Both the position numbers and the translations under genes were made by a program. A DNA stretch of 64,000 bases from Balanoglossus misakiensis (taxonomy: Eukaryota; Hemichordata): assembly GCA_040954595.2 (NCBI GenBank), contig CM082577.2, forward strand, positions 18,600,001 through 18,664,000. Reading direction: 5' to 3'. Under the pieces are notes generated by a model. The model had not been told where the DNA came from, did not search any database, and worked only from the letters and a program-made list of their open reading frames with translations. Shown here one piece after another: positions 1-11,700 of this stretch. The stretch's first letter is position 1; the number at the start of each line of letters is the position of its first letter.

Positions 1-773
1 TTTCCCATTTACGTTTACTACTATTATATTCAATAAAAATATTTTTCTGAAACATACCTCTCGACTCTTCCACTTTGCCTTACAGTATCCTTCCACACTC
101 CACCCATAGCCATGAACTACAACTTGCCTACCCCCAGTTAACACAATGATACCCAAAAAAGAACAACATTGCCAAGCCACCTGTGACACCTGCCAAATAA
201 CCAAAAGAGCTCAACATTCAGTTTCCACTGCACACAGACCTTGGTGTGCTTCCACATCTCCCAGCAACCACACCACCCACCACCTTTGTAATCAAACACA
301 CTAGACCACAATGTTGTGCCCACTTCACCAATCACCTCAAACACCCCTCACAGCTGACATTCACTTTTTAATGCTACATCAAATTTGTGTCCCGCACTTT
401 GCCCCCACTTCAGGTGACCTCAGTTGACCCTTGACCTACTTCACCTTCTCCCATCCACGCAACCGCAGGAAATGCAGCCTTGGTGTTCAAGTACACGCTT
501 ACTACAAACACTGAAATCCCCAATTCCAAAATCACCTGCAACGCCTAATTACCTCTCTTTGTGCACACATCTTTACCGTCTCACTACTACACCTCCCTCT
601 TCCCTTCAGTTTCTCCACCAACATTAAGCCTTATTTCCTACACATTTGTGCTTACCATGGGTTACCTTTCACCTCCTCACCCACATCCCCCCATCCACAG
701 CCATACAGCCTACACAGTTCGCTTCAAAAACACTGCATACACTCTTAGGGTTCTCATGAGTATTATCGCTTTG
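1..773. repeat. Degraded remnant of family A tandem repeats
   Basis: No gene is visible. Two short stretches still match the 240-bp repeat found everywhere else: a CACCTGTGACACCTGCC-like segment near 177-197 and a degraded GTGACCTCA...TTGACCTACTT segment near 412-446. The + strand is unusually rich in C and poor in G (CCACC, CCTCACC runs), unlike later copies. The stretch ends exactly where a recognisable 3' terminus begins, so it is probably the decayed 5' part of that unit. Small open frames here look accidental. Confidence 0.5.
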
Positions 774-901
774 CTTGGGCCCCTTCAACGCTGCTTGCAG
801 CTTTAATTAGGGCACAAGCCAAGCAGGCTTGTGTATTACTGGGTTTTTAGGGCACAAGCGCCCTCAGGCGCTTGTGCCCTATTGGTATTGTTGGCTTTTT
901 T
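774..901 (+). repeat. HINE 3' terminus followed by two 5' hairpin cassettes
   Basis: A GCTTGGGCCCC arm, a GCTGCTTGCAGC mini-hairpin and TTTAATT form the 3' terminus of the preceding unit (774-808). Cassette 1 (809-848) starts AGGGCACAAGCC but has lost the right end of its stem. Cassette 2 (849-901) is intact: AGGGCACAAGCG, loop, CGCTTGTGCCCT, then ATTGGTATTGTTGG and a T-run. The second cassette leads straight into an A-type head containing TTTTTTCGGCCAC, so it is probably the original 5' end of the unit that follows. Confidence 0.75.
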
Positions 902-2719
902 CTTCTACTGATTTTTTTTCTTGTGCAGTTTTTTCGGCCACTTTCATCTTGAAAACGGCTGAACCTACAAATCTCAAACTTAGCACAGTGGTGCAGGCCT
1001 ATGAGAGCTAGTGCAATACCCTCGTGAATGTTTAATAAGTCATGTGACCTGATGACCATATATGGGCAAAGTTTTCAAACGGGCCTAATTTGCATATGAA
1101 TGGAGATATCAACATTCTTTTAGCGATTTTTGCGGACCATGTGGTCAGTGTCCTACATGCCAAATGTCAAGGCCGTGGGTTAAGTCTATTTTGAGAAGAA
1201 GATTTTTTTATTTTTCATATTTTTGGACCCAGCCATAGGCCTGTACTTTCTATAGTTAAGCTATGACGCTATGTCCACGTCGGCTGTGCAATGGTCCTGT
1301 ACAGTGACTCTCTATTGGCCCGTGAGCAGAATGGAACCACAATAAAAGGCAAAATTTTGGGCTCACCTGTAACACCTGCTTAACTCATTAATTATGTGCA
1401 TACCTAATTCCTGGCTAACTAATACGGCTAGAGGTTTTGTTCTTGTGGGACATGGACCAGTGTGGGATCAAACATTTTTGCCCAGATTTTGGGTGACCTC
1501 AGGTGACCTTTGACCTACTTTCCTATATCTCGGCATCCACAGCAGGTACAGACTTGGCGTTTGGAGGGTTGTGACTAAAATTGAAAAGACAAAATTGGGG
1601 GCCACCTGTGACACCTGCATATCTCATTAATTATGTGCAAACCTAATTCCAGGCTAGCCAATAGGGCTAGAGGTTTGATTTTTGTTGAACATGGACCAGT
1701 ATGGGGTTAACATTTCTTGCCTAATTTTGGGTGACCTCAGGTGACCTCTGACCTACTTTACCATATCTTGGCATCCAGAGCAGGTACAGACTTGGCGTTT
1801 GGAGAGTTGGGATTAAAATTGAAAAGCCAAATTGTCGCTCACCTGTGACACCTGCTTATCTCATTAATTATGTGCATACCTAATCCCGGGCTAACTAATA
1901 GGGCTGAAGGTTTTGTTCCTGTTGGACATAAACCAGTGTGGGGTCAAAAATTTTTGCCCAAATTTCGGGTGACCTCAGGTGACCTTTGACCTAACTTTCT
2001 ATATCTCGGCATCCAGATCAGGTACAGACTTGGCATTTGGAGGGATTGAACTCCCAATGGAGTCTTACACTTTACCTGAAAGTTGGGGGTCACCTGTGAC
2101 ACCTGCTTATCTCATTAATTATGTGCATACCTAATTCCAGGCTAGAAAATAGGGCTAGAGGTTTGACTTTTGTTGAACATGGACCAGTATGGGGTTAAAA
2201 TTTCTTGCCCAATTTTGGGTGACCTCAGGTGACCTTTGACCTACTTTACCATATCTCGGCATCCACAGCAGATACAGCCTTGGCATTTGGAGGGGTGGAA
2301 CTCCTGATGGAGCCTTATACTTTACCTCATTAATTATGTGCATATCTAATTCTAGGCGAGCCAATAGGACTAGAGGTCTGGTTTTTGTTGGACCTGGACT
2401 AGTATGGGGTCAAAAATTTTTGCCCAACTTTCGGGTGGCCTCAGGTGACCTTTGACCTACTTTCCATTATCTCGGCATCCAGAACAGGTACAGCATTTGT
2501 GTTTGGATGGATCGAACTATTAATGGAGTCTTACACTTTACATCATTAATTATGTGCATATCTAATTTCAGACAAGCCAATAGGGCTAGAGGTCTGGTTT
2601 CTGTTGGACCTGGACTAGTATTGGGATCAAAACTTTTTACCCAAATTTTGGGCGACCACATATGACCTTTGACCTTCGGCTTAAGCTTGTGCCCGTCATC
2701 GCTGCTTGCAGCTATATTT
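902..2719 (+). mobile_element. Family A composite unit (HINE-like), copy A-1
   Basis: Order along the unit: T/C-rich tract; head motif with 'ATCTTGAAAACGGCTGAACC'; E-box-like CATGTGAC; a perfect CArG box CCATATATGG at 1056-1065; then about six tandem repeats of 215-250 bp, each with a GGACATGGACCAGT-like block and a TGACCTTTGACCT or closely related site; and the 3' terminus GCTTGTGCCC plus the GCTGCTTGCAGC hairpin near 2,685-2,715. No coding capacity is credible. The inference of a non-autonomous Helentron rests on the terminal structure. Confidence 0.65.
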
Positions 2720-3023
2720 TCTTCTTTTTTTTTTCCTTGTGTCGTTTTTTTGCCCAACAGGATCTTGAAAACGGCTGAACCTACAAATCTCAAACTTGGC
2801 ACAGTGGTGCAGGCCTATGAGAGCTGGTGCTGTACCCTTGTGAATGTTTAATAAGTCATGTGACCTGATGACCATATATGGGCAAAGTTTTCAAATGGGC
2901 CTAATTTGCATATGAATGGAGATATCAAAATTCTTTTAGCGATTTTTGCAGACCATGTGGTCAGTGTCCTACATGCCAAATGTCAAGGCCGTGGGCCAAG
3001 TCTATTTTGAGAAGAAGATTTTT

Positions 3024-5290
3024 AGCTCACGTGAAAATCACGTGAGCTAATGGTTTAGCGATGTCTGTGTGTGTGTATGTATGTGTGTGTGTGTGTCTGT
3101 CTGTATACCCAATATCTCAAGAACCGCTGAACCGATTTCAACCAAATTTAGTACACAGGTTCAGATATCATATGGCAAGAACTGAAAAGGTTTTGGTGGG
3201 TGTGGCTTTGATATTAATGAAGTTATTAAAGTTTTAATTTTTCTATTACATGGTTGTCTATGAGAGCTTTCGTTAATGCCGCATATATGACCAGTGGAAA
3301 CGGTAGTTTGAGGAGATCGACTGTTTGAGGGCGCTGTGGAATGAGAAAGTCCAGTTTAGCTGTAGCTTGGGCTGTAGCTGTGTAATAGTATATAGCTCTG
3401 TGCTCAGACAGTGTACTCGTCGTTACAGTTACACAGTTTCAGGATCTAAATGGCAAGAACTGGAAAGGTTTTGGTAGGTGTGGCTTGGATAGTAATGAAA
3501 TTATCAAATTTTTAATTTGTGAAATGAGACATTCCTGGCGATATTGCCGTGGTTCTGTCCATGCTGAGATGCTGTACCCGTCGTTACGAATAACTTCCCT
3601 ACGTGAATCCACAAGGAAGCTAACGTTGTTTAGTTGCTTCATAGAGCGTAAATTGTTAATCTACAGTCAATCTCAAAATGTCACCAGGCTTTCTATTTGT
3701 CTATTGTTCAGAGAAAAATAACATGGCGGTTGATCACACTAAACAGTAAAATCTGTTTTGTGTGTTTATAGGCAGTCTGTTATCGCCAATACTATATAGC
3801 GATTGCTAGATGGCCTACCCAATATGTGATCGAGCGAGAATGATAACATTGAATGTCTGTTCAGATCTCATTCCGTACGTCATACGTCAACATTTCGATT
3901 TCGATTTAATCCATTCATAAAGAATTTAGAGAAAGTCGTCTTGAATTGTGACCCCGACTATCAATTTTACGATGATTTTTTGGCGACGGAATACACGAGA
4001 CGCCATTGCATTATAACTAGGTCAGCTGGACTTCCAAGGTTACCATTTTGTGTGTATGGAATCTTATCACAGAGACCACGTACTTTGACAATATGCCATG
4101 CTATATCAATGACGCCCCAGAAAATCTGTCGAAAAATGAATTTGTCTTCTCATGGTGGTGCAATATATTTTAATGTCTATTTTGAGGTTGATTTTGGTTT
4201 TTGGCTAACATGTATATCAATGTCAGCTTATAGCAATATTAACTGGAAAAATGTTCAAATAGTCAAAATTGAAAAACTTAATAACAGCGGATCAGATTCA
4301 GTTAAAAATTGGCGTGCATTGGTGTGCAGGTACTTTGGGAAGACCTCGTATGATTTTGTTCAGGTGGAGTCAGTATCTGGCGTTTGCTATTTTTTATGAA
4401 TTTTTGGGGGAATTTTCTGCAGTTTTGTTAAAAAAAATTCTTCTCTGAAATTACATGTCCAATTGATTGGAAACTTGGTATGGAGGTTCATAGGGCTTAC
4501 CTGAATCACATTTGTGCAAACGGTGGTGAAATTTGCAAAAATGCATTTTTGGGCAATATTTCCTGTTTTTGTCAAAAAATCAAATCCTGTGAAACTGTAA
4601 GTGCAATTGTTTTCATACTTTGTATTTGGGTTCCTAGGGGTGATCTCAGTCAGATATGATCAAATTGTAATGAAATTTGCATAATTGTATTTTTGGGGAA
4701 TTTCTGCAGGGTTTGGCCAAATAGTCTTCAGTAAAACCACAAGTCCAATTGATTGGAAACTTTGAATGGGAATTCATATATGTGATATCAGTCAGATTTG
4801 TCTGAATTTCCTGTTGTTTGCCAAAATGTCTTCCTTATTGAAACTTGTTAAAGAGGTTCTTAGGCATGAACAGAAATCAAGACCTGATGTAAACTCAGAA
4901 TTGAAAAGAAATGTTTTCATTCAAATATTGTCGAAATATCAATATGTGTGATAGTGTACTTTTCTATCCTGGTTATGGTTTAAATATGGAGTTGTCACAA
5001 TAATGAAATAATAAGAGGCACTGATCAGTATTCAACAATAAGGTTACAAGGGGGAGTGCAGGGGTTTCAAGCTAAACTTATTTTTTGTTATTTGACATCG
5101 TCCCTAACCCCTTACAAAAATTGACAAGGCAACAATTCCACAAACATGTTTACATTTCACAATGGTGCAACACACAACCCTTACACCATATACACTATAA
5201 ACCAAAATGGTTTAGAACTGGTTTTTCTTATCTTGTTATTCTGTCAACCAATCACAGTACTGCACGTGAGCATATTCAGTTAATATCTGG
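3024..5290 (+). mobile_element. Non-autonomous Helentron-like element with CACGTG ends
   Basis: The element sits inside a T-run of unit A-2 (T-run on both sides, no other duplication seen). The 5' end is a perfect hairpin, AGCTCACGTG-AAAAT-CACGTGAGCT (3024-3048). It is followed by a TG/TGTC microsatellite and the phrase ATATCTCAAGAACCGCTGAA, which resembles the conserved early block I recall from DINE-1-type elements. Near the 3' end, CACGTGAGCA (5263-5272) is the inverted partner of the 5' terminus. It is followed at once by a small hairpin, ATATT-CAGTT-AATAT (5272-5286). A terminal 5' repeat, a subterminal 3' partner, a 3' hairpin and T-T insertion together match Helentron structure. The interior (3,160-5,260) is AT-rich with no convincing gene; a 152-codon open frame at 3,941-4,399 has no recognisable domain. 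Confidence 0.65.
3064..3112 (+). repeat. TG/TGTC microsatellite
   Basis: Irregular TG repeats with TATG and TCTG interruptions lie just after the 5' hairpin of the 3,024-5,290 element. The position is equivalent to that of the CTTT or CTT microsatellites in the composite units. Confidence 0.85.
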
Positions 5291-5578
5291 TTTTATTTTT
5301 CATATTTTTGGACCCAGCCATAGGCCTATACTTTCTATAGTTAAGCTATCACGCTATGTCCACGTTGGCTGTGCAATGGTCCTGTACAGTGATTCTCTAT
5401 TGGCCCGTGAGCAGAATGGGACCTCAATAAAAGGCAAAATTTTGGGCTCACCTGTAACACCTGCTTAACTCATTAATTATGTGCATACCTAATTCTGGGC
5501 TAACTAATAGGGCTAGAGGTTTTGTGCTTGTGGGACATGGACCAGTATAGGGTAAAAAAAAATTGCCCAAATTTTGGG

Positions 5579-5601
5579 TGACCTCAGGTGACCTTTGACC
5601 T
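5579..5601 (-). promoter_or_regulatory. Example nuclear-receptor-type element (DR1 plus DR4)
   Basis: Three TGACCT half-sites stand in a row on the + strand, with spacers of 4 and then 1 base. On the minus strand this reads AGGTCA-1-AGGTCA-4-AGGTCA. The one-base-spaced pair is the textbook DR1 element for HNF4, RXR, PPAR and COUP-TF type receptors; the outer pair has DR4 spacing. The same block recurs in nearly every 240-bp repeat of family A and, without the third half-site, in family B. Use as a binding site is inference. Confidence 0.55.
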
Positions 5602-6337
5602 ACTTTCATATATCTCGGCATCCAGAGAAGGTACAGACTTGGCGTTTGGAGGGTTGGGACTAAAATTTAAAAGCCAAAATTGGGGGTCACCTGTGACACC
5701 TGCTTATCTCATTAATTATGTGCATACCTAATTCCAGGCCAACCAATAGGGTTATAGGTTTGGTTTTTGTTGAACATGGACCAGTATAGGGTCAAAATTT
5801 CTTGCCCAAATTTTGGGTGACCTCAGGTGACCTTTGACCTACTTTCCTATATCTCCGCTTCCAGAGCAGGTACAGACTTGGCGTTTGGAGGGTTGGGACT
5901 AAAATTTAAAAGCCAAAATTGGGGGTCACCTGTGACACCTGCTTATCTCATTAATTATGTGCATACCTAATTCCAGGCTAACCAATAGGGCTAGAGGTTT
6001 AATTTTTGCTGAACATGGACCAGTATGGGGTCAAAATTTCTTGCCCAAATTTTGGGTGACCTCAGGTGACCTTTGACCTACTTTATCATTTCTCGGCATG
6101 CACAGCAGCTACAGCCTTGGCATTTGGAGGGATGGAACTCCTGATGGAGCCTTACACTTTACCTCATTAATTATGCACATACATAATTGTAGGCGAACCA
6201 ATAGGGCTAGAGATTTTGTTCTTGTGGGACACAGACCAGTATGGGGTCAAAATTTCTCGCCCAAATTTTGGGTGACCACTTATGACCTCTGACCTTCGGC
6301 TTAAGCTTGGGCCCGTCATTGCTGCTTGCAGCTATAT

Positions 6338-6653
6338 TCTCCTCCTTTTTTTTTATTGTGTCGTTTTTTTGCCCAACAGGATCTTGAAAACGGCTGAACC
6401 TACAAATCTCAAGCTTGGCACAGTGGTGCAGGCCTATGAGAGCTGGTGCTGTACCCTCGTGAATGTTTAATAAGTAATGTGACCTGATGACCATATATGG
6501 GCAAAGTTTTCAAATGGGCCTAATTTGCATATGAATGGAGATATCAAAATTCTTTTAGCGATTTTTGCAGACCATGTGGTCAGTGTCCTACATGCCGAAT
6601 GTCAAGGCCGTGGGCCAAGTCTATTTTGAGAAGAAGATTTTTTTATTAGGGGA
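6338..6653 (+). repeat. Family A head, truncated
   Basis: T/C tract, 'ATCTTGAAAACGGCTGAACC' head motif, CATGTGAC-like site, CCATATATGG box and the GAGAAGAAGATTTTTTTATT stretch. The copy is cut at this T-rich point by a hairpin cassette of a diverged subfamily. Confidence 0.65.
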
Positions 6654-6714
6654 CCAAGCGCCCTCAGGCGCTTGGTCCCCTTCTGTTATTGCTGGAGTTT
6701 TTCTTCTTTCTTTT
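6654..6714 (+). repeat. 5' hairpin cassette, GGGGACC subtype
   Basis: AGGGGACCAAGCG, loop CCCTCAG, CGCTTGGTCCCCT. The stem differs from the common GGGCCC form, yet both arms changed together. The following stretch keeps the conserved TTATTGCTGG and T-run pattern. Confidence 0.75.
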
Positions 6715-7933
6715 TGAGTCGTTTTTTTGCTCCCGTTTTTCTCTGAAATTCCGGCACCTGCGCCTATGAAGTTTGGCACGATGATTGGGGCCCATGAGTA
6801 CTGGTGCACCTGCCCTTTGAATTTGTAATTAGTCACGTGACTTGGTGGCTATAATCGAGCGAAATTTTCAAATTGACCTAATTTGCACGTTAATGGGGGA
6901 ATGTACATTCTTTTCGCGATTTTTGTAGACCATGTGGCCAAAATCCCCTGTGCCAAATTTCAAGGTCCTAGGCCACGTCGATTTTGAGAAGAAGATTTTT
7001 GTAATATTTTTCGCATTTTTGGTGGGCTGAGGACGGACACTGGGGCATCGGACTTTGACCGTCATTACGTAATGTTGCGGAGATCTCATTAGCAGGCTAC
7101 TCACTTCTGGGGGGTTGCAGTATCCCTTGGAAAATCGGCTGAAATACGTAAACAGACCAGTGATTATTTTCCACCGAATGAATATTGGGATAACACATTA
7201 TCGGAGTTCAGGCTGTGTTAGGGCGTTTTATTGAATTACGCTGAGTTTGTTAGCTGTTGCCGTTCAAATGTTTCTATCTAGACCCGGCTACACTGGTTAA
7301 CATTCAATGTAATGCGGCAGTGGACTTTGACCCTCAGTCGCTAATGTGGCCGAAATACGTCAGCAGACCAATGATTTTCTTGCAAGAAGGGAGTATGGTA
7401 CCAGCAATAATCAGAGATCAGGCTTCTTTGCCGTTCAACAGTTCCTACTTCAGTCGTGACGTTGCAACTGAACGTTCAGTATGGGGGTTGGCCCGCAGGT
7501 CGCCGTGGGGGTTATCAGGTCGCCCGTAATGGCACGCAGCTTCATGCAGCTGTATGGGACCAAAATAATACGCCCGATTCGGGGGTCACCTGTGACACCT
7601 GCGTAACTCAATTATGTGCATGCGTAATTGTGGGGTCAATGAAAGGGATGCTAGTGTGGTATTTGTTGCAAATGGATCAATATGAAGTCCGATTTTCCTG
7701 TCAAGTTAGGCTGCATTCACAAACACCTCAGGAGGGGGGGGGAGCAGGAGAATTGAGGGGGGGATTTGAACAAATTCAGAGTATGTAAGGGGGGATTTGA
7801 AATAATTTAGGGACTGAAAGGGGGGGACTTGAAAACTTTGACGACTAAATATTTATTTTGAGTCCACAAAAAGGCAGTTTCGCGCCCTTTATTTTACAAA
7901 ATTTTCTAATGGGGAGGGGGACACCCTAACTCT
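6715..7933 (+). repeat. Diverged composite unit of a third subfamily, degraded
   Basis: The head (6,715-7,026) follows the family A plan with many substitutions: TTTTTCTCTGAAATTCCGGC, AATTAGTCACGTGACTTGGTGG, GAGAAGAAGATTTTTG. Between 7,027 and 7,560 a segment with GAAATACGT..CAGACCA..TGATT occurs twice (near 7,134 and 7,347), a decayed tandem pair. A 240-bp repeat remnant (GGGGTCACCTGTGACACCTGC) lies near 7,580. Between 7,730 and 7,830 a G-rich patch has GGGGGGATTTGAA-like words three times. No gene is supported; a 110-codon open frame at 7,456-7,788 crosses these repeats. Confidence 0.5.
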
Positions 7934-9617
7934 GAGCACCCATATATGATGACCATATATGGGCAAAGTTTTCAAATGGGCCTAATTTGCATATGAATGG
8001 AGATATCAAAATTCTTTTAGCGATTTTTGCAGACCATGTGGTCAGTGTCCTACATGCCAAATGTCAAGGCCGTAGGCCAAGTCTATTTTGAGAAGAAGAT
8101 TTTTTTATTTTTCATATTTTTGAACCCAGCCATGGGCCTATACTTTCTATAGTTAAGCTATGACGCTATGTCCACGTCGGCTGTGCAATGGTCCTGTACA
8201 GTGACTCTCTATTGGCCCGTGAGCAGAATGGGACCACAATAAAAGGCAAAATTTTGGGCTCACCTGTAACACCTGCTTAACTCATTAATTATGTGCATAC
8301 CTAATTTCAGGCTAACTAATAAGGCTAGAGGTTTTGTTCTTGTGGGACATGGATCAGTATGGCATCAACAATTTTTGCCCAAATTTTGGGTGACCTCAGG
8401 TGACCTTTGACCTACTTTCCTATATCTCGGCATCCACAGCAGGTACTGACTTGGCGTTTGGAGGGTTGTGACTAAAATTGAAAAGACAAAATTAGGGGTC
8501 ACCTGTGACACCTGCTTATCTCATTAATTATGTGCAAACCTAATTCCAGGCTAGCCAATAGGGCTAGAGGTTTGGTTTTTGTTGAACATGGACCAGTATG
8601 GGGTTAAAATTTCTTGCCCAATTTTGGGTGACCTCAGGTGACCTTTGACCTACTTTACCATATCTCGACAACCAGCGCAGATACAGCCTTGGCATTTGGA
8701 GGCATGGAACTCCTAATGAAGCCTTATACTTTACTCCATTAATTATGTGCATATCTAATTCTAGGCGAACCAATAGGGTTAGAGGCCTGATTTTTGTTGG
8801 ACCTGGACTGGTATGGGGTCAAAATTTTTTGCTAAACTTTCAGATGGCCTCAGGTGACCTTTGACCTACTTTCCTATATCTCGGCATCCAGAACAGGTAC
8901 AGCATTTGTGTTTGGATGGATCGAACTATTGATAGAGTCTTACACTTTACATCATTAATTATGCGATATCTAATTTCAGACAAACGCATAGGGTTAGAGT
9001 TCTGGTTTCTGTTGGACCTGGACTAGTATGGGGGTCAAAACTTTTTGCCCAATTTTTGGGTGACCACATACACTGGGCAAAAAGGTTGATATATATTCAG
9101 TATTTTCACGTATATGGACACGTAGATCAGGAATATGCGCAAGTATACAATAGTCTGCACAGTTGTACATCTACAATCTGCACCACGTATATATGACGTA
9201 TATTCACGTATATGGAACATACCAATGTGTTAGTATACGTGCACGTATATCTATGAAGATCACGGGTGTGCACAACGCAGACCAATGCAGATCAAGTGCA
9301 CACTATAAACATTCCAACGTATTTGTACACATTCTCAGTGCATATCTTCCTTGCTATTTGCATGACAGTGTTATTAGCATACGTTACATCATCATCACAG
9401 ACATTTACATTTGCATAGTTGAGTTCATGTTCCTGGTATTTTTACGTATATTTAACGCAGACCCTTCCGGAAATTACCATACATTATGTCATCATTGTTG
9501 GCAAATATTTGCAAAATAATTTTGGGGGTCATATTTAAATTACCCCAAAGGTCACAATTCTGGGGTCATCCTTCATGGTCAGGATTTGACCTTTCCTTCT
9601 TATTCACCTTTGCTAAA

Positions 9618-9679
9618 TTTGTTACTATTAATCTGCTTTGAGATGCAACTGCATTTCAAAGCAGATCAATAGCAACAAA
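9618..9679. repeat. Imperfect hairpin inside the CACTG transposon
   Basis: Arms of about 24 nt (TTTGTTACTATT...GCTTTGA against TCAAAGCAGAT...AACAAA) pair with two mismatches around a loop of about 14 nt. No function is known. Confidence 0.7.
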
Positions 9680-11043
9680 TCGGTAAAAGCATATTTCAAG
9701 CCGATACACTTCCTCCCATCATGCATCAACAAAAAACTGCTCACATAATAAAATTCACTTAAAAGGTAATTTTATTTAAAACATATAAAATGATTAAAGA
9801 CATTACATGGACAAAGAACAAAGTGTTTTGTTTTTAAATGCAAACCTAAAATCTGAAAAATAATCCTCAAAGTCTAGCTTCATTCAGTAACTCCAAAATA
9901 CCATGAAAAATTTGCTTCATCTGACATCATCAGATCGCCTGCTTGCACCATGTTATCCTATTAAGATTTGTCTTCAAAATCCACCATCTTGCCATGACTC
10001 TGTAGAAGCTGTCAAAAAGAAAAGAAAAAGAGTATTTAGTTTGTTCATCTTAAGCACTTATCTTTGACTGCAGTGCCTATGAGCTACAACTTTTGGGAAG
10101 TCTGAACCACTGGCAGTTTATATAGAGTGGGCTGTAAACACCTTCACCTGGAACACAGCGACAAGTCAGTCCGTTCTGTTTTTACCTTTGTCGCCAACAT
10201 GACAGTGCACTGTTTAAGTTTATAATAAACGTCCCCCATTGTTTTTAGTTTATGGGTGAAAATGTCTCATTTGCATTCAACAAATCGGGCCATGGGAAAT
10301 GTCTTCACACCTTCCAAATGTATACTTTGTTATCTGTCATGTTGACAAGGTACAAAAAGCATACAGATTCAGTGTGCTGTTATCGCAACCGAGGTCAAAT
10401 AGTTATGACTGAATAGTTGCTAACTATCACGCGTAAGAGCATGGTTAGAGCTACCAAGTATCAAAGCTCAGTAGCTGCTAAAATATCTGAACGTCAGCTA
10501 TTCTGGCAATCCAGCAATCCCGCGCTTATATGCATCTTTTGTTTGTTGTCAACCATGAAACACCAAGCTGTAGCGCACACATGGAAATCAACCCAGTTTG
10601 TTTATCTTTTGTTCTAGCTAATCCTAAAGGCCTTTGATCTTGGCCGATGTTCCGCGTCTTTTTTCTCTACGGGTTATGCTCAATGTTATAAATCATACTA
10701 CACCAAATTGAATGAAAAGTCTAAGAATAAAAGAGATATACTTACTCGTTGGTTGTACCAGATGAATCTTCTATGGTTACATAAAGCTGAGTGCTTTACC
10801 TGCCGCTGCAAAGTAAAACAAGGGACATTTGAGATAACAATACAAATGCTTGGTGGAAATGTCAAATTGTCAATCAAAACCTGTTTCTAGTTCTACATAG
10901 ACATGCTTGATGCACTAATGCAAAGGGCAGAAATAAAAAGGACTCGGACTAACAACGAGTAGAAATAGTGTCAAAACGCAGACACATGGGTGGGGTGGAT
11001 ATGGACAAGACCAAAACACGATGTATGTTTAAACTTACAAAAA

Positions 11044-11235
11044 TCATACGATCCGGTCTTCCTTTGTTGGTGCATAGATTATCACCGCCGCATGTCGATT
11101 TTCCCTCAAAGACTTCTGTTCTGCGTCCAGACTATCAAGTTTCTGTGACAACTCTTCTTTCACTTTGTCTGGTGTTGAAACAAACTTATGCACACGGTTG
11201 ACGGCGTACAGTGACTGCCAGCGGTGCTGGTGTTT
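11044..11235 (-). other. Possible terminal exon inside the CACTG transposon
   Basis: Reading the minus strand from 11,235 to a TGA at 11,044 gives 63 codons without a stop. It starts directly after a potential splice acceptor (TACATAG) and has no ATG. The peptide is charged and helix-prone in its middle (TPDKVKEELSQKLDSLDAEQ), which is unlike random translation of this AT-rich DNA. I recognise no domain. It may be a captured host exon or a relic of an accessory transposon protein. An upstream exon was not found. Low confidence. Confidence 0.28.
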
Positions 11236-11700
11236 CTATGTACCGGAGGTGGACGTCGTAAAACGTCGTAAAACAACCAGCGTTTTGCGACATAAAGTGG
11301 CTGCAGAAGTGCGACCCAGATCTTTCATCAAACTTTTGAAAGCGTTTGCTTTTAAAAACGGGTGGTCCAAATAATCCTAATAATTAGCATGAATATACGT
11401 ACATATACATGGATGTATACTGTAGGCACACTATTCGGTAGAAAATAACTACAAATACGTAGATCTGCGGAACGTATATGTAAGAGAACGTGTACATGAT
11501 GTATACTTCACGTATTTGTACACATATCTAGCAGCTTGCATTTGTTACGTAAATGCACGTATATGAAACGTATATGTCAAATGTACAAACTTAGTAGTTT
11601 TACGTATATTGTCGTATATCAATCATTTTGCCCAGTGATATGACCTTTGACCTTCGGCTTAAGCTTGTGCCCGTCATCGCTGCTTGCAGCTATATATTTT

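Larger units (their letters stand above)
2720..6337 (+). mobile_element. Family A composite unit A-2, interrupted by an insertion
   Basis: The head begins with a T/C tract directly after the previous 3' terminus, without its own hairpin cassette. It is cut at 3,023 inside a T-run by an unrelated 2.27-kb element and resumes near 5,291 with TTTTATTTTTCATATTTTTGG, which is the normal continuation. Four 240-bp repeats follow, with DR1-like sites near 5,590, 5,829, 6,068 and a variant near 6,284. The 3' terminus GCTTGGGCCC plus hairpin lies at about 6,306-6,337. Confidence 0.65.
9071..11637. mobile_element. CACTG-ended DNA transposon (EnSpm/CMC-like), non-autonomous
   Basis: The terminal inverted repeats begin CACTGGGCAAAA at both ends and agree over about 22 bp with few mismatches. 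The flanking family A repeat gives a 3-bp target duplication ATA (9068-9070 and 11638-11640), since the uninterrupted repeat reads CACATATGACC. Both subterminal regions (9,105-9,260 and 11,390-11,630) are crowded with ACGTATAT words in both orientations, like transposase-binding repeats of CACTA-type elements. No transposase is visible. The interior has a 62-bp hairpin and one exon-like open stretch on the minus strand. Superfamily assignment rests on the end sequence and 3-bp duplication. Confidence 0.7.
7934..11700 (+). mobile_element. Family A composite unit A-3, interrupted by a CACTG transposon
   Basis: The copy resumes at the CCATATATGG box and shows four 240-bp repeats (DR1-type sites near 8,400, 8,640 and 8,860). 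It is broken at 9,070 by a 2.57-kb transposon and then ends with TGACCTTTGACCTTCGGC and the 3' terminus GCTTGTGCCC plus GCTGCTTGCAGC hairpin at about 11,662-11,700. The start repeats sequence already present at 6,480-6,650, so the junction at 7,933 is a rearrangement, not simple nesting. Confidence 0.6.

Noticed and set aside
3941-4399. 152-codon frame in the 3,024-5,290 element
   Set aside because: AT-rich, no recognisable motif, and not supported by neighbouring coding signals. A relic cannot be excluded.
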